DNA of 18,287 bases from an uncultured Prevotella sp. (GTDB lineage: Bacteria; Bacteroidota; Bacteroidia; Bacteroidales; Bacteroidaceae), in assembly GCA_900554545.1 (NCBI GenBank), contig USHW01000043.1, positions 1 through 18,287 on the forward strand. Direction: 5' to 3'. Both the position numbers and the translations under genes were made by a program. The notes under the pieces are model-generated. The model was not told the DNA's origin and searched no databases. It was given only the letters and a program-made list of their open reading frames with translations. This document shows, piece after piece, positions 7,450 to 15,511 of the stretch. Numbering within the stretch: position 1 is the stretch's first letter; every line of letters begins with the position of its first letter.

Positions 7450-10400
7450 ATGAAAAGAAAAATGCTATTCACCGTCCTGTCGTTGCTATGCGCGATGCTC
7501 GTAAGAGGTGCGACAGTTGACGTAAAAATCAACCTGTGGAGCGGCACGCTGACCGTCACTGACGGCTGGCAAGGCAGCCAATCAATCACAGCCGACGGCC
7601 TTCAGCAGGCTGTCGAGGGCGATATCATCGCCGTAACAGTAAGCGAAATATCGCAGACTGCAAGCTATCCGCAGGTTTCCTTGCGTAAAACTGCCGGATG
7701 GGCACAGTTCGACCCGGCTGTAGGCGTTAACCTCGAAAAGGACGCCGCGCTGCCTTACGAGGCGCGCATGACCCTCACCGCCGACGTGGTTGACGAAATC
7801 AAGGCCAACGGTTTCGTGCTGACCGGCTGCGGATTTACCGCCACAAGCATCGACCTTATACATAAGCAGGAGCTTGGAGAGGGCGAGAAGGGCGACCCGG
7901 TTCACACCGTATGGACGGGCGACAAGGCCATAGACTGGAGCGGAAGCGTGCCTGACGGATGGCAGCAAATAGGCGCCGACGCCTTCGCCGACGCGCAGGC
8001 AGGCTGGAAACTGCGCTTCAACTATGCCGACCTGGCCATCGGGGCGCAGGGACACATATCCACCGGCAGCTGGGGAGACATGCCCGACGCCGCCGAATAC
8101 GTGCAGCTTACGGCCTCATACTTCGAGTTTACCATAACCGACGCTATGCTTGCAGAGCTTAAATCGGGCGGATGCATCGTCACGGGCATAGGCTTCAGCC
8201 TCACCGGAGTTGACCTGATAGACCCCACACAGATACCCTCGATGACATGCACGGTGAACAACGCCGACATAAAATGCTGGGAGGCAGGCGAACAACCGCA
8301 GGTAACCGTCACCCTGCAAAGCCTTGAAGGCAACGACATGAACACCACCGTGACCCTTAAACTGCGCACCGACGCATACGAAGACTACTTCACCAAGACC
8401 GAAAACGTTACCGTACAGGCTGGCGGAACGGCAACAGTCACCATACCGCTGACGCTCGAACCGGGCTTCTACCACGCCGTGGTGGAGGCGAACTACGGCC
8501 TGCTGCGCGACTTCAACATAGGCTTCAACCCCACGGCAATAACCGCACAGCCCGACATGCAGCCCGACTTCAACGAGTTTTGGGCAAAAGCCAAGGCTGA
8601 TTTGGCCGCCGTTCCCATCGACGCGAAAGTCACCTTGGACGAAGAAAAGTCTACAGGCGCACGCAACGTGTACTTTGTCGAGATGCAGTCGGTTGACAAC
8701 GGCGACGGCAAACCCGTCACAATACGCGGCTACTACGCCGTTCCGAAGGCCGAAGGGACCTACCCCGTGGTGATAACACAGAACGGTTACGACAGCGGCG
8801 GAGCGTCGCAGATATACTGGCCCGACACCAACGGCAACCCTGAATGGATTGAGCTGAACATCAGCAACCGCGGACAGCTAATCAACAACCGCGACCCTTA
8901 TAAGGAAGAGAACGCCTTTTACGGCGAGGATTACAAGGAGAACGAATGGTTTGCATACAACTTCGGCGACAAAGACACCTACTATTACCGCGGCGCTTAC
9001 ATGGACGTGGTGCGCTCTATCGACTTTGTCATAGCCTCTAACGAACTCGACTGCGCCAAGGGAAAGGTGCAGGCTGACAACATCTTCATGACAGGCGGCT
9101 CGCAGGGCGGCGCGTTCGCCATTGCCGGAGCAGCCCTCGGCGACGGCCGCATCAACGCCATCGCGCCGAGCATACAGTTCATGGGCGACTTCCCCAACTA
9201 CTTCAAGGTAGGCTCGTGGCCTGCTTCCACGGCGCGTGACATGCAGGAAAAGCTCGGAATGAGCGACGATGAGATGTACAAGTTCCTGTCATACTTCGAC
9301 ACGAAGAACCTCGCCACGCTCGTAACATGCCCCGTGACAACCGCCATGGGACTGCAAGACCCGGTGTGTCCGCCGCGCACCAACTTCGCGCCTTACGTCA
9401 ACTTCAAGTCTGAAGAAAAGCAATATGTGGTGAACCCGGAGTGCAAGCACGAGACACCTGCCGACTGGTATAACTCTTATATGGACTTTTTCAAGGCGCA
9501 CCTGAAAAGCAACGGCGAGCCTGAAGAGCCTTCAGAGCCCACCATCGTGCCGATAACCTTGTGGAAAGGAGGGCAGGAATGCACCGACGACTGGCAGGGT
9601 TACCAGATTATCGACGCGTCAAAGTGCAGTCTGATTGCCGCAGGCGACGAGATAGCCGTTACCGTATCGGCGCTTTCCGGCACGTCAAGCTCGCCGCAAC
9701 TCATGCTCAATAACAGCGCGTGGGCTACCCTCGTAGACACCGAGAGCATTCAACTTGCCGGCGTGGAACTGCCCTACGAGGCCGTATTCAGCGTAACAAC
9801 GGCCATGGCGGAAGAGATAAAAGCCAACGGATTTATCGTCAAAGGCGCCGGCTTTACGTTCACTTCGGTGGTTCTGAAGCACAAGGCTTACCCGTCAGAC
9901 ACGGAAAAAGGCAACGCCGCAACGACCGTATGGGAGGGCGAAGAGGCCATCAGCTGGGTGGAGGGAAGCAACAACTCCATACTCATTGACAAGGCTGACA
10001 TGCCCGAAAACATCAAGGAAGGCGACAAGGTTCGCGTCTACATAACCGGTCTCGGAGTAGAATCCGCTACGGGAAGGCTGCTCGCCAACTGGACAGCTTT
10101 GGACGGATTTGAGAACATATCGCCGCTGAAAGGCAACTATTACGAATACACCTTGAGCGCGGCCAACGTCAACGCGCTGAAAGAAAGCGGCCTGCGCGTA
10201 AGCGGAAACAGGTACACCGCCACGCGCGTTGACATCATCGACCCTGACAAGGAGTACCTTATCATCTCTCAAATCGACGACAACGACATCAAGGCTTGGG
10301 AGAAAGACGAGACTCCTAACCTTACAATGACGATGACAAACGTGGAGGCCGAGGAGGTGACCGTGCCCTACACGATAACCATTTACCGTGACATGGTTGA

Positions 10401-11652
10401 CGAAGAGACCGGCACTCACAGCGTCTACCGCACCTACACGACCGACGTTACGCTGCCTGCCGGCGGCACAACGACCGAGACCATCGACATGACAGAACTC
10501 AACGAGCCGGGCTTCTACCAGCTTATCGCGTCCGTTGACGGCAACGACGTGTGTACGTACAACATCGGTTACGACCCTACCGGCATAGTTTCGCCCGACG
10601 ATTCGCAGCCCGACTTCTGGCAGTATTGGGACGAGGCGAAGGCCGAACTGGCAACTGTCGCCATGGACGTGACGATGACCGAGCAGACCGAATACAGCAC
10701 GGAGGCGCGCAAAGTGTATCTGGTTGAGATGAAGAGCGTTGCCGACGAGGCCGGCGGAGAACCTGTAACGATAAAAGGTTACTATGCCGAACCGACCGCA
10801 GAGGGCGTCTACCCCACCCTGATACAGTATCAGGGCACCGACAACGGCACTGGTTCCGTAGGCTCACCGATGAACGGAGACGACAGGAAAGGCTGGTGTG
10901 AGTTCATCCTTTCAACGCGCGGACAGAAGCTCTGCCGTGACGACAAGTACGGCTATGACTTCTATTCTTACGGATGGGGAGACATGCGCGAGCACTACTA
11001 CCGCAACGCTTACCTTGACTGCGTGCGTGCGGTTGACTTCATAAAGAGCCGCGAAAAGGCCGACAAAAACGCCATCTTCGCCGCCGGAGGCTCGCAAGGC
11101 GGCTGCTTCACATACGTTGCCGCCGGGCTGACACAGGCTTTCCGCGCCATCGCCCCGAGCATAACGGGGCATGCCGACTTCACCGACGGCATGAGGATAG
11201 TCAACTGGCCGCGCCAGAAGTTCCTTGATGCGCAGGCGGCGTTGGGCTGGACCGACGAGGAGCGCGACGTGTTCAACTCTTACTATGACACAATGAACTT
11301 CGCCAGCCGGGTGAACTGTCCCGTCATCACTTGCTTCAGCCTGCAAGACACAACCGACCCGGCGCACACCAACATAGCGCCCTACAACCTGCTGGACAAC
11401 GTTGAGAAAGCCGACAACCGGTACATCATAAACCCCTTCCTCGGCCACTCCACGCCAAGCGACTGGACGCAGACATACATGGATTTTTTCGAGAATTACG
11501 TGGAAAAGGAAATCCCTCCCACAGGCATTAACAACCCCACGGCGGATGAAGGCCAAGCTGACGGCCCGGCATACAACATCGCCGGAATGCGCGTAGGCGA
11601 CGACTACAAGGGCATAGTCATAGCAAACGGGAAGAAATATGTAAGGAAATAA
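7450..11652 (+). CDS. Secreted tandem CE7 acetyl esterase with duplicated beta-sandwich domains
   Basis: A 1400-residue exported protein made of two copies of one four-domain unit. After a signal peptide (1-21) come beta-sandwich A1 (about 22-138), beta-sandwich B1 (151-260, VHTVWTGDKAIDW), an Ig-like domain (262-360) and a CE7 acetyl xylan esterase domain (365-690). A Pro/Glu-rich linker (EEPSEP) leads to A2 (700-811), B2 (823-930), Ig-like (935-1045) and a second CE7 domain (1050-1350). Both esterase halves keep every expected element: RGQ at 474-476 and 1157-1159, GGSQGG nucleophiles Ser551 and Ser1215, Asp637 and Asp1300, His667 and His1333. The tail (about 1370-1400, YNIAGMRVGDDYKGIVIANG) resembles a short C-terminal sorting motif. 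In this locus it probably removes acetyl groups from mannan outside the cytoplasm; carbohydrate binding by the A and B domains is inferred. CE7 enzymes are usually single-domain, so the doubled form is unusual. Confidence 0.9.
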   Translation: MKRKMLFTVLSLLCAMLVRGATVDVKINLWSGTLTVTDGWQGSQSITADGLQQAVEGDIIAVTVSEISQTASYPQVSLRKTAGWAQFDPAVGVNLEKDAALPYEARMTLTADVVDEIKANGFVLTGCGFTATSIDLIHKQELGEGEKGDPVHTVWTGDKAIDWSGSVPDGWQQIGADAFADAQAGWKLRFNYADLAIGAQGHISTGSWGDMPDAAEYVQLTASYFEFTITDAMLAELKSGGCIVTGIGFSLTGVDLIDPTQIPSMTCTVNNADIKCWEAGEQPQVTVTLQSLEGNDMNTTVTLKLRTDAYEDYFTKTENVTVQAGGTATVTIPLTLEPGFYHAVVEANYGLLRDFNIGFNPTAITAQPDMQPDFNEFWAKAKADLAAVPIDAKVTLDEEKSTGARNVYFVEMQSVDNGDGKPVTIRGYYAVPKAEGTYPVVITQNGYDSGGASQIYWPDTNGNPEWIELNISNRGQLINNRDPYKEENAFYGEDYKENEWFAYNFGDKDTYYYRGAYMDVVRSIDFVIASNELDCAKGKVQADNIFMTGGSQGGAFAIAGAALGDGRINAIAPSIQFMGDFPNYFKVGSWPASTARDMQEKLGMSDDEMYKFLSYFDTKNLATLVTCPVTTAMGLQDPVCPPRTNFAPYVNFKSEEKQYVVNPECKHETPADWYNSYMDFFKAHLKSNGEPEEPSEPTIVPITLWKGGQECTDDWQGYQIIDASKCSLIAAGDEIAVTVSALSGTSSSPQLMLNNSAWATLVDTESIQLAGVELPYEAVFSVTTAMAEEIKANGFIVKGAGFTFTSVVLKHKAYPSDTEKGNAATTVWEGEEAISWVEGSNNSILIDKADMPENIKEGDKVRVYITGLGVESATGRLLANWTALDGFENISPLKGNYYEYTLSAANVNALKESGLRVSGNRYTATRVDIIDPDKEYLIISQIDDNDIKAWEKDETPNLTMTMTNVEAEEVTVPYTITIYRDMVDEETGTHSVYRTYTTDVTLPAGGTTTETIDMTELNEPGFYQLIASVDGNDVCTYNIGYDPTGIVSPDDSQPDFWQYWDEAKAELATVAMDVTMTEQTEYSTEARKVYLVEMKSVADEAGGEPVTIKGYYAEPTAEGVYPTLIQYQGTDNGTGSVGSPMNGDDRKGWCEFILSTRGQKLCRDDKYGYDFYSYGWGDMREHYYRNAYLDCVRAVDFIKSREKADKNAIFAAGGSQGGCFTYVAAGLTQAFRAIAPSITGHADFTDGMRIVNWPRQKFLDAQAALGWTDEERDVFNSYYDTMNFASRVNCPVITCFSLQDTTDPAHTNIAPYNLLDNVEKADNRYIINPFLGHSTPSDWTQTYMDFFENYVEKEIPPTGINNPTADEGQADGPAYNIAGMRVGDDYKGIVIANGKKYVRK

Positions 11653-11673
11653 CAAAAAAACAGATACATAAAT

Positions 11674-11778
11674 AATTAAGAATTAAGAGTTAAGAATTAA
11701 GAAAATATGCTCCGTCAAATAGCTTGCGAACATCAAGCAAAGCATATTTTCTTAATTCTTAACTCTTAATTCTTAATT
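11674..11778. repeat. 105-bp perfect inverted repeat (38-bp arms, 29-nt loop), likely bidirectional terminator
   Basis: Arms 11674-11711 and 11741-11778 are perfect 38-bp inverted copies around a 29-nt loop. Most of the arm is a 7-bp tandem repeat (AATTAAG, AATTAAG, AGTTAAG, AATTAAG). It fills the gap between the convergent esterase (stop 11652) and AraC-type gene (stop 11806), so a transcript from either side would fold into a long AT-rich hairpin. Its arm and loop lengths equal those of the element at 6880-6984. Confidence 0.92.
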
Positions 11779-11805
11779 TTCCACATTCCTGCCGGATGTG
11801 AGTTG

Positions 11806-12699
11806 TCAGATGATAACCTTCTTCTTGAAGTACATCTCGCGGAACTCCGTAGGCGAACAGTTTTTCTTACGCTTGAAGATACGGTTGAAGTTTGACAGGT
11901 TGTTGAAGCCGCAGTCATAGCAAATCTCGGCCACCGACATGGTTGTGTCAATCAGCATGCGCGACGCGTGGCCGAGACGTATGTCGATAACGTAGTCGGA
12001 CAGCCGCCGGCCCGTGCGCTGCCTGAAGAACCGGCTGAAGGCGGTAGGCGTCATGCCGACAAGGTCGGACAACTTGCCGAGGTGTATCTCTTCCTGGTAA
12101 TGCTCGTTGATGTACTGCTGCACCTTCTGCACACGGCGGCTGTTGGCCTGAAGGTTGACCTTGGCGAACGACGAGGTGGACAGCGCCCGTGCACTGTCGG
12201 TGAAGAACGACAGCTCGTAGAGCATCGTGAGAAACTGCGTCACGGCGTTGAAGCCCTTGGCTTCAGGCAGGGTGTCGATTAGCGAATATACCTTCATTAT
12301 GGCCGTTACGGGGAAGCACAGACCATAGCGCGCCTTCTCGAGCATGGCCTTCACCCGGGCGAACTGGTTGGTGTCAATCAGGCTGTCGAAGAAATGCGAC
12401 GAGAACTGGATGGTGATTTCCCTTATATCCTCCGACGTGCAGTCGCCCTGTTCCCAAACATGCTCAAGGTCGGGGGTGGCAATCAGCACAAGGTCATATT
12501 CGCCGGTAGTCTCCACCGAGTCGCCAACAATGCGCCGAAGCCCCTTGCCGTGGGCAATGAAGTTTAGCTCGTACTCGCTATGGCAGTGAAGGGGATATGT
12601 GAAATCCATCTTGTGCCGGTCAACTACATAAAAGCAGTCCTTGTCTGACAGCGGCGTTATTTCGCGCTGGATATAGTGTCCGTTATTAATCTTTTCCAT
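11806..12699 (-). CDS. AraC-family transcriptional regulator
   Basis: A 297-residue cytoplasmic DNA-binding regulator with an N-terminal cupin-type sensor domain (about 20-130; PLHCHSEYELNFI at 36-48) and a C-terminal double helix-turn-helix domain (about 186-295). The second helix-turn-helix carries the signature AEICYDCGFNNLSNFNRIFK followed by SPTEFR. The frame stays open upstream to an ATG at 12813, but I prefer the ATG at 12699 (MEKINNGHYI). The upstream extension would cross a -7-like TATATTCG (12751-12744), and the cupin fold begins sensibly after MEKINN. It is divergent from GH36 and inside the mannan locus, so it probably controls some of these genes in response to a sugar; which sugar cannot be read from the sequence. 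Many Bacteroidetes PULs use hybrid two-component or ECF regulators instead; AraC types also occur. Confidence 0.92.
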   Translation of the reverse strand: MEKINNGHYIQREITPLSDKDCFYVVDRHKMDFTYPLHCHSEYELNFIAHGKGLRRIVGDSVETTGEYDLVLIATPDLEHVWEQGDCTSEDIREITIQFSSHFFDSLIDTNQFARVKAMLEKARYGLCFPVTAIMKVYSLIDTLPEAKGFNAVTQFLTMLYELSFFTDSARALSTSSFAKVNLQANSRRVQKVQQYINEHYQEEIHLGKLSDLVGMTPTAFSRFFRQRTGRRLSDYVIDIRLGHASRMLIDTTMSVAEICYDCGFNNLSNFNRIFKRKKNCSPTEFREMYFKKKVII

Positions 12700-13016
12700 G
12701 GTTGTAAAAGGCTTTTGACTGATTATCTCAAACAGTTCGGATGCGAATATAATATTTTTTTGCGACATTCGGGCACATTGCCTGAAAAAGATTTGCAAAT
12801 GGCTGAAAATCAACAGTTTTGCAAAAGGCGGCCTTTTGCATTGTAAAAGGTGGCCTTTTAGAGGGTAAAAGACGGCCTTTTGCCTTCCAATTTGCCGCCT
12901 TTTGCAACACGGCCGGCGTTTTTGTATTGTCTTTTGATAAAATAATGCAAAGCCGCACGGCTGCTTTTGCGTATCTTTGCAGCCAACAAATAATCTGAAA
13001 ACACATTCTTACGGAA
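12700..13016. promoter_or_regulatory. Divergent promoter region of AraC-type gene and GH36
   Basis: This 317-bp gap contains a -7-like TATATTCG on the minus strand (12751-12744) for the regulator, copy C of the 22-bp-period array, and TATCTTTG (12972-12979) on the plus strand for GH36. The GH36 -7 box lacks a TTTG at the usual 19-21 bp upstream. Instead a perfect palindrome AGCCG-CA-CGGCT (12951-12962) lies there. That is consistent with an activator-dependent promoter, but no site is proven. Confidence 0.55.
12823..12903. repeat. 22-bp-period palindrome array, copy C
   Basis: Units start at 12823 (AAAAGGCGGCCTTTT), 12845 (AAAAGGTGGCCTTTT), 12867 (AAAAGACGGCCTTTT) and 12889 (AATTTGCCGCCTTTT), all at 22-bp steps. 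The second and third spacers (AGAGGGT, GCCTTCC) nearly equal those of copy B. It lies between the divergent regulator and GH36. Confidence 0.9.
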
Positions 13017-15224
13017 ATGAAAAACAAGAAAAAACTACTGATGCTCGCCGGTGCGCTGGCACTATGCTGCGGCATGGCGGCGGAGACGGTGGAAATATCC
13101 ACACCGCACACTTCGCTCGTATTGGACGCCACCAAAGGGCAGGAACCGAAACAACTGTATTACGGCGACAGGCTGACAGCCGCCGACCTGGCCGGCCTCA
13201 ACGACGCAGGCGGCGCACAGTATGCCGCCTACCCCGTGTACGGAACCATCTGCCAGGGCGAGACCGCACTGGCTGTAAGGCACACGGACGGCAACCTGTC
13301 GCTGCAAATGGAAGTCACCGGAGTAAGCAAGAAAGCCGAAGGCAACGCCACGGTGACAACCGTCAGCATGAAGGACAAGGTTTATCCGCTGCGCGTGGAC
13401 GTATGTTACAAGACATACGCCGACGCCGACGTGATAGAGACTTGGACGGAAATAAGCCACGAAGAACGCGGAACGGTCACGCTAAACCAGTTCGCCTCGG
13501 GCTATCTGCCCATACGCCGCGGCACGGTATGGCTCTCGTCGCTCTACGGCGCGTGGGCCAACGAGGCGCAGGTGGCGCAGGAACTGCTCGAACCGGGCAT
13601 GAAGGTAATCAAGAACAAGGACGGACTGCGCAACTCGCACACGGCCCACGCCGAAGTGATGTTCAGCCTTGACGGCCGTCCGAGGGAAAACTCCGGGGCG
13701 GTAATAGGCGCGGCCCTGTGCTACGGCGGCAACTACAAGCTGCGCATTGACACCGACGAGAGCGAGTATCATCACTTCTTCGCCGGAATAAACGAGGAGA
13801 ACTCGGCCTACAACCTGCCGAAAGGCGAGGTGTTCCGCACGCCCGCCCTCGCCCTTACCTACAGCCAAGAGGGACTGAGCGGAGCAAGCCGCAACTTCCA
13901 CAAATGGGGCCGCAAGCACCGCCTCATGCACGGAGACAAGGAGCGCATGATACTGCTCAACAGCTGGGAGGGCGTCTACTTCAACATCAACCAGGAAGGC
14001 ATGGCGCAGATGATGCAGGACATCGCCCAGATGGGCGGCGAGCTTTTCGTGATGGACGACGGCTGGTTCGGCACCAAATACCAGCGTAACAGCGACAACG
14101 CGGCGCTGGGCGACTGGACGGTTGACAGCCGCAAGCTGCCCAAAGGCATAGACGGCCTGCTGCGTGACGCCAAGAAGAACGGCGTGAAATTCGGCATCTG
14201 GATAGAGCCGGAGGCCACCAACACCACGAGCGAACTGTACGAGAAGCATCCCGAATGGATAATAAACGCGCTGAAACGCGAGCCTGCCACGGGGCGCGGA
14301 GGCACGCAGCTGATGCTCGACCTGGGCAATCCCGAGGTGCAGGACTTCGTCTTCGGCATAGTGGACAACCTCATGACGAAATATCCCGAGATAGCCTACA
14401 TCAAGTGGGACTCTAACATGGGCATACAGAGCGCAGGCTCGACATACCTCACCAAGGACAACCAGAGCCACCTGTACATAAACTACCACCGCGGATTTGA
14501 AGACGTCTGCCGCCGCATCAGGGCGAAATATCCCGACCTTGTGATACAGGCATGCGCCAGCGGAGGCGCACGGGCTAACTGGGGAGTGCTGCCTTACTTC
14601 GACGAATTCTGGGTGAGCGACAACACCGACGCGCTGCAACGCATCTACATGCAGTGGGGAACGTCTTACTTCTTCCCGGCCATCGCCATGGGTTCGCACA
14701 TCGGCTCGAACCCCAACCACCAGACTTTCCGCAACATTCCGATAAAATTCCGCATCGACGTGGCCATGAGCGGACGCCTCGGAATGGAGATACAGCCCAA
14801 GAACATGACCGAAGAGGAGAAGGCACTGTGCAAGAACGCCATTGCCGAATACAAGCAGATAAGGCCCGTGGTGCAGTTCGGCGACATCTACCGCCTCGTC
14901 TCCCCGTATGACAAACTCGGCGTTGCGTCGCTCATGTACGTGTCGGAAGCGAAGGACAAGGCCGTGTTCTACTGGTGGAAGACCGAGACTTTCGTCAACC
15001 AGCACTTGCCGCGCGTAAGGATGGCAGGCCTTGACCCGGCCAAGACTTACCGCATACACGAGCTTGACCGCATAGACAACAAGCCGCTGAAGTTTGAGGG
15101 AAAGGCGTTCACCGGGCAGTTCCTGATGGACAACGGACTTGAAATACCCTACACGCACGACGTTGACTACAACAAGCAGAACAGCTGGGCGAGCCGCGTG
15201 CTCTGCCTTGAAGAGGTGAAGTAA
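13017..15224 (+). CDS. GH36 alpha-galactosidase, exported
   Basis: A family 36 retaining alpha-galactosidase of 735 residues, normal for the long bacterial type. It is predicted to remove alpha-1,6-galactose branches from galactomannan or its oligosaccharides. The N-terminus MKNKKKLLMLAGALALCCGM followed by AAE is a signal peptide, so it acts in the periplasm or at the surface. The N-terminal beta-sandwich spans about 25-290, the catalytic barrel about 300-620 and the C-terminal beta domain the rest. NSWEGVYFNI, FVMDDGWFG, GIWIEPEATN and YIKWDSN identify the barrel; Asp465 in KWDSN is the nucleophile and Asp535 in WVSDNTDALQRI the acid/base. QACASGGARANWG is also typical. The start follows a Bacteroidetes -7 box by about 37 bp. 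Its 3' end faces a convergent gene across strong hairpins. Confidence 0.95.
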   Translation: MKNKKKLLMLAGALALCCGMAAETVEISTPHTSLVLDATKGQEPKQLYYGDRLTAADLAGLNDAGGAQYAAYPVYGTICQGETALAVRHTDGNLSLQMEVTGVSKKAEGNATVTTVSMKDKVYPLRVDVCYKTYADADVIETWTEISHEERGTVTLNQFASGYLPIRRGTVWLSSLYGAWANEAQVAQELLEPGMKVIKNKDGLRNSHTAHAEVMFSLDGRPRENSGAVIGAALCYGGNYKLRIDTDESEYHHFFAGINEENSAYNLPKGEVFRTPALALTYSQEGLSGASRNFHKWGRKHRLMHGDKERMILLNSWEGVYFNINQEGMAQMMQDIAQMGGELFVMDDGWFGTKYQRNSDNAALGDWTVDSRKLPKGIDGLLRDAKKNGVKFGIWIEPEATNTTSELYEKHPEWIINALKREPATGRGGTQLMLDLGNPEVQDFVFGIVDNLMTKYPEIAYIKWDSNMGIQSAGSTYLTKDNQSHLYINYHRGFEDVCRRIRAKYPDLVIQACASGGARANWGVLPYFDEFWVSDNTDALQRIYMQWGTSYFFPAIAMGSHIGSNPNHQTFRNIPIKFRIDVAMSGRLGMEIQPKNMTEEEKALCKNAIAEYKQIRPVVQFGDIYRLVSPYDKLGVASLMYVSEAKDKAVFYWWKTETFVNQHLPRVRMAGLDPAKTYRIHELDRIDNKPLKFEGKAFTGQFLMDNGLEIPYTHDVDYNKQNSWASRVLCLEEVK

Positions 15225-15234
15225 GTCATTTCTT

Positions 15235-15439
15235 TAGGAAGCTAAAGAAGTTAAAGGAGTTATCGCTCACTTACGTTCGCTAAGAAGTTAAAGCCAAATG
15301 CTTTGCTGGGTGGATGTATGTTGTACGGTCAAAGACAAACGTTTTTCAGAATATATGTGTCTACATAACAAATGTAATGTCTTTAACTTCTTAGCGAACG
15401 TAAGTGAGCGATAACCCCTTTAACTTCTTTAACTCCCTA
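15235..15439. repeat. Long inverted repeat (59-bp arms, 87-nt loop) downstream of GH36
   Basis: Arms 15235-15293 and 15381-15439 are inverted copies over 59 bp with three mismatches, around an 87-nt loop. The arm contains repeated words of the type AAGTTAAAG and a non-repetitive core (CGCTCACTTACGTTCGC). It has the same style as the 105-bp elements but different sequence. It starts 10 bp after the GH36 stop. Confidence 0.9.
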
Positions 15440-15496
15440 TAAAAAGTAAGAGAGCCTTGCCGCCGGACGCCGGCGCAAGGCTCTCTTACTTTTTAT
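15439..15496. terminator. Bidirectional intrinsic terminator between convergent genes
   Basis: A perfect 22-bp stem (15439-15460 with 15475-15496) with a GC-rich 14-nt loop, which itself can pair, has A-rich and T-rich ends. On the plus strand it ends GH36 transcripts with a T-run; on the minus strand it ends the gene at 15512-16882. Confidence 0.88.
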
Positions 15497-15511
15497 ATAT
15501 ATGCTGGCAAC

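Noticed and set aside
10912..11655. A 247-codon minus-strand frame in the second esterase half
   Set aside because: A shadow of the CE7 coding sequence; codon third positions and motifs support the plus strand.
12700..12813. A 38-codon upstream extension of the AraC-type regulator
   Set aside because: The extension overlaps a -7-like element and adds sequence with no counterpart in the family; the ATG at 12699 is preferred.
13482..15158. A 558-codon open frame antisense to the GH36 gene
   Set aside because: It has no recognisable motif and is rich in His, Val, Arg and Ala, as expected from the complement of a GC-rich gene with clear GH36 motifs on the plus strand.
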